From: Brevibacterium epidermidis NBRC 14811
Lineage (GTDB): Bacteria; Actinomycetota; Actinomycetes; Actinomycetales; Brevibacteriaceae
NCBI RefSeq assembly: GCF_001570805.1
Contig: NZ_BCSJ01000002.1
Coordinates: forward strand, 124,001 to 188,000
Length of the DNA: 64,000 nucleotides
Direction of reading: 5' to 3'
In this document: positions 27,127 to 36,119 of the stretch, one piece after another
How the letters are laid out: each line of letters begins with the position of its first letter
Position numbering within the stretch: the stretch's first letter is position 1
Made by a program: the position numbers and the translations under genes
Notes under the pieces: generated by a model
What the model was told of the DNA's origin: nothing
The model's input: the letters and a program-made list of their open reading frames with translations, nothing else
Database searches by the model: none

Positions 27127-29226
27127 ATGACCTTCACCCCCGACCGCAAGCGACGCAAGTCAGGAAAGCGCGACCGACGCGCTGCCGCTGACTCGCGCGG
27201 CGGGGCAAGCCGCCGACCACCGACCAATTCGAGTCCGGCCGGTTCCACCGACCTGCCCACTCCGGTTGCTCGCGACTCCGCTGACAACGCGCCCGCAATC
27301 CCCGCAGGCGAGCTTTCGCGCCCTTCATCTCTAGCTGAGCAGCTCAAGGCAGCCGGACTCGACCTCAGTGGCCACCACTTCGCCGACGTGTTCAACGCCC
27401 TGGACCCCGTATCGACCGACGACGAACTGGACGAAGACGCACCGACCACCGACATCGAAGAACCATACGAAGCCGTCGAAACACCGAACTCCAAAGCGGC
27501 CGACGTCGCTCAAACAAGCGAAGCAGTCGAAACGGAGAGCTCCGCAGAGCCCGAGTCTGGAGATGACTCTCAGCGACCGACCTCGCTGCACCCTGTTCTC
27601 ACCGGCTCCACCTGGAACGATCTTGCCAAGAGCGCTCCCGAGATCACCGACTCGATCGCCTCACTGACCGGACTGGTCGGTGCACTTCGGGCATTCGACC
27701 GCCCCATGGGGCCCAACGAGGCCCTGCAGGTCATCGACGGGGCGGAGGCGCTGCGCCGGCTCAGTGAATCTCTGTCCACTTTGGCCCTGGCCGTCTACGA
27801 ACGCGTCGGCACTCCCAAAGACAGCGGCGCCAAGTCGACCAAGGCACTCATCCAGGGGCGCCTCAACCTCTCGGGACGAGAAGCGAACCGCCGGGCAAGG
27901 CTCGCAGAGAATCTCGGCGGACGAGTCGCACTCGACGGACAACCCCTTGAGCCCGAACATCCGCTCGTCGCCGAGCAGCTCCACCTCGGCACTCTGCCCG
28001 CGGAGCACCTCACCGTCATCGAAGACTGCCTCAAGGCACTGCCCACGTGGGTGGACCACGAGACGAAGTCCCGTGTGGAGGCCGACCTCGTGAAGTACGC
28101 GAAATCGGTGACTGTGAGCGAGCTCCGCGACATCTTCCGTCGGATGCTCGCTCTCATCGACCCCGACGGTGCCGAGCCGCTCGACCCCAGCGATCGTTCC
28201 GCCTACTTCATCACTGCCCGGCCCAAGCGCAATGGAGACTGGAGGCTGGAAGGCGTCCTCGATCCCGTGGCGGGATCCGAACTGCACGGACTGTTGACCT
28301 CCAGGATTCAATCCGCGAAAGGCACCACATCGACAACCGCAGAACCCACCGACTCCGAGGCGGACAAAGGCGAGCGCGAAGACGCTCCCCCACTCGTCCC
28401 GAACGCCGAGCCAGACCAGACTCCCGGTAGTGGCAGCCTCGGCCAGACCTTCGATGAGCACCGGTTCGAACCTCTCGATGCCGTCCTTACCGGAGATCGT
28501 TTCGATGCACCTCCATGGGCTGTCATCGAGGCCACCGGAGACAACGAAGCCGAATCCGCGGATCCCGGTGCCAACCGTCCCGTTCCTGCCGGTCACGGGG
28601 TCCGCGCCAATGGTTCGGCCGTCGATCTCATGAGCGAGCAGCCCAATGCGAAGGCCTGGATCTACGAACGTTTCGCCACTCTCATTTCGCGCATCAGCAT
28701 GAAGGAAGCCGCCAAAGGTTCGCCTTACGCCCTGGTCGTCACAGCAAAAGCGTCCGACATTGCCAACGGCATCGGCGAAGCCACCACAGGCTCCGGCGAC
28801 CGCTTCCCGATGGGCGACGTCGCTCGGCGCGGCCTCGATGGCACCGTCTTCTTCCACCTGATGGACGAAAAGGCTCGCACGGTGGAAGTCTGCACGGAAC
28901 AGCGCTTCGCAAACAAGAAGCAGACCGCAATCGTCACCGCCAGGGATCGCGGATGCGTGTTCCCCGGTTGCGATGCACCGGCGGGGTGGTGCGACGTGAA
29001 CCATGTTGTGCCGCACGCCCTGGGCGGCAAGACCGACATCAACAACATGTGCCTGCTGTGTTCCTTCCACCACCACCTTATGGACCGCTCCGACTGGGAA
29101 GTCTTCATGCTCGGCGACGGACGGCCGGCATGGCGACCGCCCGAAAGCACCGACCCTGCTCGCATTCCAATCCTGCACTCACGATTCATCACAGACGACA
29201 TCATCGAGGGCCTCTTCGGCACGTAG
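27127..29226 (+). CDS. DUF222 / HNH endonuclease domain protein (13E12 repeat type)
   Basis: A 699-residue protein. Residues 1-160 are low-complexity, Ser/Thr/Glu-rich and probably disordered. The middle is the DUF222 domain found in many copies in actinobacterial genomes. The C-terminus is an HNH nuclease: Cys in C-V-F-P-G-C, the H-N-H core in C-D-V-N-H-V-V-P-H-A-L-G-G, then N-M-C-L-L-C-S-F-H-H. A Glu/Asp/Pro-rich insert splits DUF222 near residues 400-500. Function is unknown; a link with mobile elements is often assumed for the family. The AT-rich upstream region fits recent acquisition. Confidence 0.87.
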   Translation: MTFTPDRKRRKSGKRDRRAAADSRGGASRRPPTNSSPAGSTDLPTPVARDSADNAPAIPAGELSRPSSLAEQLKAAGLDLSGHHFADVFNALDPVSTDDELDEDAPTTDIEEPYEAVETPNSKAADVAQTSEAVETESSAEPESGDDSQRPTSLHPVLTGSTWNDLAKSAPEITDSIASLTGLVGALRAFDRPMGPNEALQVIDGAEALRRLSESLSTLALAVYERVGTPKDSGAKSTKALIQGRLNLSGREANRRARLAENLGGRVALDGQPLEPEHPLVAEQLHLGTLPAEHLTVIEDCLKALPTWVDHETKSRVEADLVKYAKSVTVSELRDIFRRMLALIDPDGAEPLDPSDRSAYFITARPKRNGDWRLEGVLDPVAGSELHGLLTSRIQSAKGTTSTTAEPTDSEADKGEREDAPPLVPNAEPDQTPGSGSLGQTFDEHRFEPLDAVLTGDRFDAPPWAVIEATGDNEAESADPGANRPVPAGHGVRANGSAVDLMSEQPNAKAWIYERFATLISRISMKEAAKGSPYALVVTAKASDIANGIGEATTGSGDRFPMGDVARRGLDGTVFFHLMDEKARTVEVCTEQRFANKKQTAIVTARDRGCVFPGCDAPAGWCDVNHVVPHALGGKTDINNMCLLCSFHHHLMDRSDWEVFMLGDGRPAWRPPESTDPARIPILHSRFITDDIIEGLFGT

Positions 29227-29426
29227 CGGGGCACGGTTGTTCAAAGGCACCGCTGCGCCTCCACTCCAGTACGAGCCCGGTAGGTGTGCGAAGATCGCGA
29301 CCAACACCTGACGTGCTCACCTGCCTGCCGAACCCACTCCACCGGCCCTCGGCCCGCAACGCACTTTCGGGAATGCAGCACTTCAGCGAATGCACGATTC
29401 CCAGCCACCGCAAATAGACTGGCCCC

Positions 29427-30341
29427 ATGCACCTCGGCCTTCTGACTTCCAGCGCTGTTCCGCACGACTTCTCAGCTGCAATCCCCAGTCCTTCCATCTC
29501 TAGCTTCCAACTCGGACCGCTGACGATCCACTTCTATGCGCTGTGCATCCTGGTGGGCATCATCATCGCCATTGTGCTGACGAACCGCCGCCTGACCAAG
29601 CGCGGTGTCGAGGACTGGCAGGTGCTCGACATCGCGACTCTGGCCGTACCGATGGCCATCGTCTTCGCCCGCATCTACCACGTCATCACGCACTACACCG
29701 ACTACTTCGGTCCCGGTCGCAACCCGTGGAACCCCTTCGAACCAGGCTCGGTGTGGGCCATCTGGGAGGGCGGAATCGCGATCTTCGGATCGCTCATCGG
29801 CGGCACGCTGGGTGCATGGATCATGTGCCGCCGCCTCGGCCTCAAGCTGACCACTCTGCTCGACGCCCTAGCCCCTGGTCTCATCCTTGCCCAAGCCTGC
29901 GGACGCTTCGGCAACTGGTTCAACCAAGAGCTCTTCGGACTGCCGACCACCCTGCCCTGGGGCCTCGAGATCGACCCCAGCAATCCCGCCATCCCACCAG
30001 GCACCCCGGCTGACACGCTCTTCCACCCGACGTTCCTCTACGAGGTCGTCTGGAACAGCCTCGGCGCACTCGTCCTGCTCTATCTCGGCCGCCACGTCTT
30101 CTTCCAGTGGGGACGCCTCTTCGCCGTCTACCTGATGTGGTACGGCGCCGGCCGCATCGTCTGGGAATCGATCCGCCTCGACCCGAGCTTCGTCATCCTC
30201 GGCCTGCGTACGAACGTCTGGGGTGCAATCGGCGCCGTCGCGCTCGGTGCGCTGATCATGATCGTGCAGTGGAAACGCCATCCCGAACCCGAGGAATCGC
30301 CCTTCCTCCCCGGACAAGAACCCGAACCTGCGAAAGACTGA
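29427..30341 (+). CDS. lgt: Prolipoprotein diacylglyceryl transferase
   Basis: A 304-residue inner-membrane enzyme that moves diacylglycerol from phosphatidylglycerol to the lipobox cysteine of prelipoproteins. About seven membrane helices are visible. The Lgt signature G-R-F-G-N-W-F-N-Q-E-L-F-G lies near residue 160, with conserved Y-H-V-I-T in the first third and W-Y-G-A-G-R-I-V-W-E-S near the C-terminus. In many actinobacteria lgt lies next to trp genes; here it stands alone between a DUF222 gene and a thioesterase gene. Confidence 0.95.
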   Translation: MHLGLLTSSAVPHDFSAAIPSPSISSFQLGPLTIHFYALCILVGIIIAIVLTNRRLTKRGVEDWQVLDIATLAVPMAIVFARIYHVITHYTDYFGPGRNPWNPFEPGSVWAIWEGGIAIFGSLIGGTLGAWIMCRRLGLKLTTLLDALAPGLILAQACGRFGNWFNQELFGLPTTLPWGLEIDPSNPAIPPGTPADTLFHPTFLYEVVWNSLGALVLLYLGRHVFFQWGRLFAVYLMWYGAGRIVWESIRLDPSFVILGLRTNVWGAIGAVALGALIMIVQWKRHPEPEESPFLPGQEPEPAKD

Positions 30342-30547
30342 CGGCACCCCTCGCCGAGGCGGCTCCCCGGGTCCGTCGTCTCGCGCGGTTCCCTTCCTTG
30401 ACCGGACGATCCACTCTTTCTCCGGAAACGACCGGTCACCGATCACAGGCGACCAGGGCTGAGGTTCACTCAAGCTGAAATGCTGTCCCAGCCGAGGCAG
30501 GAGGGGCGGCACCCGCCGACTATCTACTGCAAAGTAACGTAGTCGTC

Positions 30548-31090
30548 ATGCACTTCTTCCGTATGCTCCTGCACCTCTTCAGGTCCAAGCAGCGCTCTGC
30601 CCGCGACATTTGGGACACGTATTTCCTCCCCATGCGCGTCCACCTTGGCGAGATCGACATCTTCATGCATCTCAACAACGGCAAGTACCTGTCGATCATG
30701 GACCTCGGCCGACTCGACATGATGATGCGCAGCGGAGCCTGGCAGGCAATGCGCGAGCGCGGGTGGTCCGGAGTCGTCAGCGGCGAGACCATCAGCTTCC
30801 GCAAATCACTCAAACTCTGGCAGCGCTACACGCTGGAAACCAAGGTCTGCGGAATCGATGAGCGCACCGTGTTCTTCGAGCATCGCATGACCGTCGGCGG
30901 GGAGATCTTCGCCCGTGCCTACGTCGGCACCCGCGTGATCTCAGACAGCGGCCCGCTCACCAGGGACGATCTCATCGAAGCGTTCGGCATGCCGGAGAAC
31001 GTCCCCGAACTGCCCGACTGGATCCACGAGTGGCGCCGCCACAACGCACTGCCGAGCACCCGACGCCCGGCCTGGAGCAGCTGGAACTAG
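30548..31090 (+). CDS. Thioesterase-like (4HBT/hotdog) protein
   Basis: A 180-residue hotdog-fold protein. The segment H-L-G-E-I-D-I-F-M-H-L-N-N-G-K-Y-L matches the 4-hydroxybenzoyl-CoA-thioesterase-like catalytic helix, in which an Asp/Asn and an N-N-G-x-Y element contact the thioester. It probably cleaves an acyl-CoA; the chain is unknown. No strong ribosome site precedes the ATG at 30548. It converges with the aminotransferase gene at 31127. Confidence 0.8.
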   Translation: MHFFRMLLHLFRSKQRSARDIWDTYFLPMRVHLGEIDIFMHLNNGKYLSIMDLGRLDMMMRSGAWQAMRERGWSGVVSGETISFRKSLKLWQRYTLETKVCGIDERTVFFEHRMTVGGEIFARAYVGTRVISDSGPLTRDDLIEAFGMPENVPELPDWIHEWRRHNALPSTRRPAWSSWN

Positions 31091-31126
31091 CCGAGCCATA
31101 GTCGGGAACAGCCTGCCCCGGCCGGT

Positions 31127-32320
31127 TCAGACCTCGAGCCACTCCTTGAGTCGGCCGAGCCCGGTCGTGATCGCAGCTTCGTCGATGCCCGAATATGCCA
31201 ACCGGATATAGGACCGATCCTCACCGGGCTGTGGTGAGCCGAAATGCTCGCGAGTGCAGAATGACACTCCCGTGGCATGCAGCGCCTCTGTGGAGAAGTC
31301 GGCCAGAGTCGCGATTCCCTTCGCCTCCATCGCCTCGGTGACATCGGGGAAGACGTAGAACGTCGACCCCGGGGTCGCCGCGGACATGCCGGGGATCTCA
31401 TTGATGAGCCGACAGGTGGCATCACGTCGTTTGCGCAGCACCTCCAACATCTGCCCGACCGGCCCCTGCGGCCCACGCAGGGCTGCGATCCCCGCCCACT
31501 GCACGTACTGGTTTGTGCAGGATTCGTCGTTGGTATTCATCAGCGAGATCGCCTCGGCGACCTCCTTCGGCGCTACCGCGCACCCGAGACGCGAACCGGT
31601 CATCGCGTACTTCTTCGAGAACGTGTAGAGGATGACGGTGCGCTCGCGCATGCCCGGCAGCGCGGCGATCGACTGAGACTTCCCCTTGTAGCGCATCTCG
31701 AAATACGCCTCATCGGAGAGCACCCACAGGTCGAATTCCTGCGCGATCGCAGCGATGGCCTCCCGCTCCCCCGGGGTGGATTCCGCAGAGATCGGGTTCT
31801 GCAGGTCGTTGTAGATGATCGCCGTGGTGTTCTCATCGATCGACGCCCGCAGGTGATCGAGGTCGATCGCGAAACCGTCGGAGGTCGGAACATAGCGATA
31901 GGGCAGAGCTGTACCGCCGAAGTATTCGATCTGGGATTCGTAGATCGGGAATCCCGGGTTCGGGTAGAGCACACCTTCGCCGGGGTTCATCACCGCTTGG
32001 AGGAATTTCGTGATCACGGGTTTGCCACCGGTGGTCACAACCACCTCGGCGGGGTCGATCGTCATTCCGCGCCGCGCGCCGATGTCATCGGCGAGCGCCT
32101 CTCGCAGCTCGGGGATCCCCGGCCCGGGGCAGTAGCCGGTCTTGCCGTCGACGATAGCCTTCTCGAGGGCTTCGACGATGTGGCCGGCCAAGGGAAAATT
32201 GAGATCGCCGAGGTGGAACGGGAAGACCTCGTTGCCCTTCGCCTTCCAATCGGCGGCGGCCTGGGCCACGCGGAAAGCGGTCTCGGTGCCGAGGTTGTCC
32301 AAGCGGCGAGCAGTCTTCAT
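31127..32320 (-). CDS. PLP-dependent class I/II aminotransferase
   Basis: A 397-residue fold-type I enzyme. The Schiff-base lysine is Lys236 in Y-T-F-S-K-K-Y-A-M-T-G-S-R, with Asn/Asp/Tyr contacts in N-D-L-Q-N-P and L-S-D-E-A-Y. Start at ATG 32320 is set by GAAGGAG six bases upstream; the open frame to 32425 has no such site. It resembles aspartate/alanine-type aminotransferases. Together with the cupin, FAD-oxidoreductase and second aminotransferase genes that follow, it may belong to an amine or amino-acid catabolic set (inference). Confidence 0.88.
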   Translation of the reverse strand: MKTARRLDNLGTETAFRVAQAAADWKAKGNEVFPFHLGDLNFPLAGHIVEALEKAIVDGKTGYCPGPGIPELREALADDIGARRGMTIDPAEVVVTTGGKPVITKFLQAVMNPGEGVLYPNPGFPIYESQIEYFGGTALPYRYVPTSDGFAIDLDHLRASIDENTTAIIYNDLQNPISAESTPGEREAIAAIAQEFDLWVLSDEAYFEMRYKGKSQSIAALPGMRERTVILYTFSKKYAMTGSRLGCAVAPKEVAEAISLMNTNDESCTNQYVQWAGIAALRGPQGPVGQMLEVLRKRRDATCRLINEIPGMSAATPGSTFYVFPDVTEAMEAKGIATLADFSTEALHATGVSFCTREHFGSPQPGEDRSYIRLAYSGIDEAAITTGLGRLKEWLEV

Positions 32321-32480
32321 CGTCGACTCCTTCTTCGGGGTCCATCTCTTCGGGGCAGTGCTGAGGTGTTGGTGCTGCTCACCGTGGGACGAAACCGTCC
32401 CAGGGCACGGTGCGCACCGGTTCACTCACGATAGAGCACCTGACCAGGGGTTGTCAGCGATGTCCGTGCCGAAGGCCATA

Positions 32481-32497
32481 TTGTCAGTCACCGACAA
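32481..32497. promoter_or_regulatory. Inverted repeat TTGTC-N7-GACAA
   Basis: TTGTC (32481-32485) and GACAA (32493-32497) form a short perfect dyad in the region between the cupin gene end and the aminotransferase start; a lone TTGTC also starts at 32453. It could be an operator for the aminotransferase gene; the binder is unknown. Confidence 0.35.
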
Positions 32498-32564
32498 GCG
32501 TGCGATTGCGAAGAATCGTGGACGTCCTGCGAAACGCACGCGAACTGACGACCTGCGGCAACCC

Positions 32565-33023
32565 TCACCCCTCGCTGGGCGCGACGTACAGCTTCCGCAG
32601 CGGCGCCCCATCGATGTACCAGCGCGTCTTCATCCCATCAACGAGGCGGACCAGCGACCCTGGCACCAGTTCGATGGGGTCACGGCGGGGCTCGTCGAAT
32701 TCGATGCGCCCGTTCCCTGAGATGACGAGGAAGACCTCGTCGCCTTCGATATCGCGCATCGCTCCCGCGCTCATCTCCCACAGCCCGAAGTCGGCTCCCC
32801 CGATCGTGCCGAGTTCGGCGACGCCCGTCGTCACGGGCCCGACCGGCTGCTCCGCCGCGACGGCGTCTTCGGATACCTCTGCCGAGGCGGTCAATCCATC
32901 CGACTCGACCGAACTGTTCGAGTCGGCGCCGCTGTCCGAGGCGGTCGAGACCTTCTGCCAGTCCTCGATCGGTTCGTGGCTGAGAGGGAAATCGTGGGTG
33001 CTGATCGGCTCCATTGCGCTCAT
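32565..33023 (-). CDS. Cupin domain protein (DUF861/EutQ-like)
   Basis: About 152 residues from ATG 33023 (33014 also possible). The C-terminal half is a single cupin: F-G-L-W-E-M-S-A-G, E-V-F-L-V-I-S-G-N-G-R-I and a P-G-S-L-V-R-L turn, as in DUF861 proteins found with amine- and ureide-degrading enzymes. The N-terminal 60 residues are acidic and Ser-rich with no clear domain. It is divergent from the FAD-oxidoreductase gene 180 bases away, a pairing that recurs for such cupins and DAO-family oxidases. Confidence 0.8.
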   Translation of the reverse strand: MSAMEPISTHDFPLSHEPIEDWQKVSTASDSGADSNSSVESDGLTASAEVSEDAVAAEQPVGPVTTGVAELGTIGGADFGLWEMSAGAMRDIEGDEVFLVISGNGRIEFDEPRRDPIELVPGSLVRLVDGMKTRWYIDGAPLRKLYVAPSEG

Positions 33024-33202
33024 GCGAACAGTGTAGCCAGACGGCTCTTCCAAGTCCCGCAATAACGAAGAAATCAGTAGGCTGACGAGCTCGTTTCAGC
33101 ACTCAATACAAAGTGGCGCAACTATTTACTTCACCTTGCGAGTGAGATAGAACTGTTTCCGTAGGCGACCACCTGGTCCGCCTCGAGTTCAGGAGATGAT
33201 CC

Positions 33203-34657
33203 GTGTCCTACTTCAATGGTGAAGCCTCGCACTGGCTGGCAGCCTCCCCCGCCGATGACATCGCCCCAGCTCCTCTGCCGCGCGAGAAACAGGATCTCGT
33301 CATCGTCGGCGGCGGACTGACCGGGCTGTGGTCGGCCTACTACGCCAGGCAGGCTCACCCCGATTGGGCGATCACCATCATCGAAGCCCGACATATCGGC
33401 TACGGCGCATCCGGTCGCAACGGCGGATGGCTGTCGACCCTGCTGCCGGGCAACCGCACCAAGTTCGCCGAGGCGGTCGACCGCGCTCGGAAAAGCGACC
33501 CCACCGGGCCGGTCGGCTCAGCGGGTCTCGACGGTGTGGCCAGCGTCAGCGCCTTTCAAGCCGCCCTCTTCGACTCCATCGACGAGGTCCTCGACGTCTG
33601 CACCGTCGAAGGCATCGATGCCCATCAGGTGCGCGGCGGTCATATCGACATCGCCCAGTCGGAGGTCGGCCTGTCCCGGCTGCGCGAACTTCAGGCCGGC
33701 AACGAGCAGTTCGGCTACGGGCCCGAGGATATGCATTTCCTCGACGCCGAGGCCACGCGTGCCCACATCAACGTCGACAAGGCGCTCGGCAGCCTCTACT
33801 TCCCCGGCACCGCCGCCATCGATCCGGCGCTGCTCACCCGCGGACTCGGCCACGTCCTCAGGAAACAGGGTGTGACCATCTGCGAAGCCACCTCGGCGAG
33901 GCATATCCGCAAGAATTCGGTCGCCACGGACCGCGGGCCCGTGTACGCGAACACGATCTTCGTGTGCCTCGAAGGATATTCGGACACGGTCGGCGGCGAC
34001 CTGCCGGGGCTGCAGGGACGCCAGGTCATCCCGGTGTTCTCGTCGATGATCGCAACCGAGCCACTGCCCGCCGAGGCATGGGCGTCGATCGGCTGGGAGG
34101 GGCGCGAATGCCTCGGCGACACCGCCCACACGTTCGTCTATGCCCAGCGCACCGCCGATGATCGGATCGCGCTCGGCGGTCGCGGGGCACCGTATGCCTA
34201 CCGGTCGGGTCTGCCCGGTGACGGCGAGGTCCCCGCCGAGGTGGTCGACCTCCTGGCCGGGCGCCTGTCCTCACTCTTCCCCGACCTCGAGTTCGATGTT
34301 GCGCATGCCTGGCGGGGTGCGCTCGGGGTGACCCGGGACTGGTGCGCCGGGGTCTTCTTCGACCCAACACAGCGCATCGGGGTGGCCCGCGGCTATGCCG
34401 GACACGGGGTGACGGCCACTCATCTGGCGGCGAAGACCCTGCTCGACCGGGCTGCCGGCGATGCGACTCCGCTGACCGCATTGCCGTGGAACGACCATTT
34501 CTCGGGACAGTGGGAGCCCGAACCGATCCGGTGGTTGGGCATCCGGTCGATGTACAAGATCTTCGGTTTCGCCGACGCGTGGGAGTCAGCGACCGGGGCG
34601 AAGAAGACTAGCCTGCTCGCCCGATTCGGATCCCGACTGGCCGGCCTGCACGAGTAG
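33203..34657 (+). CDS. FAD-dependent oxidoreductase (DAO family, PuuB-like)
   Basis: A 484-residue flavoprotein. The Rossmann motif is V-I-V-G-G-G-L-T-G-L (Gly36-Gly41), followed by E-A and the G-A-S-G-R-N-G-G flavin contact that marks the gamma-glutamylputrescine/glycine oxidase group. The C-terminal G-V-A-R-G-Y-A-G-H-G-V flavin-binding segment is present. GTG at 33203 follows AGGAG at seven bases. It probably oxidises an amine or N-substituted amino acid. The cupin gene is divergent and an aminotransferase gene follows. Confidence 0.87.
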   Translation: MSYFNGEASHWLAASPADDIAPAPLPREKQDLVIVGGGLTGLWSAYYARQAHPDWAITIIEARHIGYGASGRNGGWLSTLLPGNRTKFAEAVDRARKSDPTGPVGSAGLDGVASVSAFQAALFDSIDEVLDVCTVEGIDAHQVRGGHIDIAQSEVGLSRLRELQAGNEQFGYGPEDMHFLDAEATRAHINVDKALGSLYFPGTAAIDPALLTRGLGHVLRKQGVTICEATSARHIRKNSVATDRGPVYANTIFVCLEGYSDTVGGDLPGLQGRQVIPVFSSMIATEPLPAEAWASIGWEGRECLGDTAHTFVYAQRTADDRIALGGRGAPYAYRSGLPGDGEVPAEVVDLLAGRLSSLFPDLEFDVAHAWRGALGVTRDWCAGVFFDPTQRIGVARGYAGHGVTATHLAAKTLLDRAAGDATPLTALPWNDHFSGQWEPEPIRWLGIRSMYKIFGFADAWESATGAKKTSLLARFGSRLAGLHE

Positions 34658-34683
34658 GCGGGGCGGGGGCTGGCATGCACCAC

Positions 34684-34745
34684 CAGCTTGGTGAACCTGC
34701 ACCAGCTCGGCGCAGGCACCAAGCCAGCGCAGATTCACCAAGCTG
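34684..34745. repeat. Inverted repeat between oxidoreductase and aminotransferase genes
   Basis: CAGCTTGGTGAACCTGC (34684-34700) and its reverse complement at 34729-34745 match in 16 of 17 positions around a 28-base loop that itself holds CAGCTCGG-type repeats. It may terminate the oxidoreductase transcript or act as an attenuator for the next gene. Confidence 0.65.
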
Positions 34746-34828
34746 AAGCCCAGCTGCCGGGGACCGGCCCGGTCTCGCGCTTCGGCCCGCCCTTGTCGCT
34801 CCCGCAGAGTCAGGGGCAGACTGAGGCC

Positions 34829-36019
34829 ATGACGAGTTCGCACAGCCGCATCTCCCCCATGGCCGCTTCCTACCCGGCCTCGAGCATCCGCAAGATGTTC
34901 AACCTCGCCCTCGACTTCCCCGACGCCGTGAAGCTCACCGTCGGCGAGCCGGACTTCACCACGCCGGAGCACATCAAGGCCGCCGGCATCCGTGCGATCG
35001 AGAACGACAACACCCGCTACGTCGCCAATGCGGGCATCCCCGAACTGCGCTCCGCCATCGCCGGAAAGTACTCACGACGCTGGAATCGCAGCATCGCGCC
35101 CGAGAACGTCATGGTCTCCTTCGGCGCGATGGAAGCGCTCACCTTCGCACTCGACGTCACTGTCTCCCCTGGTCAGGAGGTCATCATCCCCGACCCGAGC
35201 TTCCCCAACTACATGGGTCAAGTGCACCGCCTCGGCGGGGTCGCCGTCTCCGTCCCGGTGACCGAGGACAACGATTTCAAGCTTCGCGCCGAGGATGTCC
35301 GCGCAGCGATCACGGACAGGACCGCGGCGGTGATCATCAACAGTCCGTCGAATCCATTGGGTTCGGTGATGGACCGGGCCGACCTCGAGCAGATCGCTGC
35401 GCTGGCCGATGAGCACGGGTTCACCGTCATCTCCGATGAGGTCTATGACGAAATGGTCTTCGACGATGCCGTCTTCACCTCTATCGCCGAGGTGAAACCA
35501 TCCACCGCCGAGGTGGGGGCTGAGTTCGATCGGTTCCTGGCCATCGGCAGCTTCTCGAAGACCTATGCCATGACCGGCTGGCGGTGCGGTTCCGTCATCG
35601 GCTCGCAAGATTTCATCGCGCCGATGGCACTGCTGCAGGAGGGGCTGACCTCGAGTCTGCCCGGGTTCGTGCAGGAGGCAGCGGTCGCCGCAATCGAGGG
35701 ACCGCAGATCGCGGTCGATGAGATGGTCGCTTCGTATGCCAGGCGGCGTGAGCTCATGGTCGAGCGCGTCAACGCCATCGCGGGCTTGAGCCTGCTGCGG
35801 CCGGCGGCGACATTCTATGCCTGGGTGAATGTGTCCGAGTGGGGATTGGACTCTTGGGAACTGGCGACCCAGCTGCTCGAGAAGCACAATCTCGCGACGA
35901 TCCCCGGTTCGGCCTTCGGCCCGGCCGGCGAAGGCTACCTGCGTCTGACCTTCGCGGTCTCGGACGAGACCATCAGCACGGCGTGCGACCGGTTGGAGGC
36001 ATTCGCCGCCGGGCGGTGA
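34829..36019 (+). CDS. PLP-dependent class I aminotransferase (PatA/AspC-like)
   Basis: A 396-residue fold-type I aminotransferase with L-T-V-G-E-P-D-F-T-T-P, N-S-P-S-N-P-L-G, I-S-D-E-V-Y and the PLP lysine Lys244 in S-F-S-K-T-Y-A-M-T-G-W-R. ATG 34829 is chosen because upstream sequence in this frame (from 34688) contains the inverted repeat and has no protein character. It lies downstream of the FAD-oxidoreductase gene on the same strand; an oxidase plus transaminase set would suit polyamine or omega-amino acid breakdown, but this is not proven. Confidence 0.88.
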   Translation: MTSSHSRISPMAASYPASSIRKMFNLALDFPDAVKLTVGEPDFTTPEHIKAAGIRAIENDNTRYVANAGIPELRSAIAGKYSRRWNRSIAPENVMVSFGAMEALTFALDVTVSPGQEVIIPDPSFPNYMGQVHRLGGVAVSVPVTEDNDFKLRAEDVRAAITDRTAAVIINSPSNPLGSVMDRADLEQIAALADEHGFTVISDEVYDEMVFDDAVFTSIAEVKPSTAEVGAEFDRFLAIGSFSKTYAMTGWRCGSVIGSQDFIAPMALLQEGLTSSLPGFVQEAAVAAIEGPQIAVDEMVASYARRRELMVERVNAIAGLSLLRPAATFYAWVNVSEWGLDSWELATQLLEKHNLATIPGSAFGPAGEGYLRLTFAVSDETISTACDRLEAFAAGR

Positions 36020-36119
36020 TGCCGGGAGTGTTGGGCCACCGACCGCTCAAGTTACCGTCGGACGCGCATCGCGTAGCGTGAGCGGTCGACGGGAAGATGC
36101 ACGGTCGCTGATCCGCACC

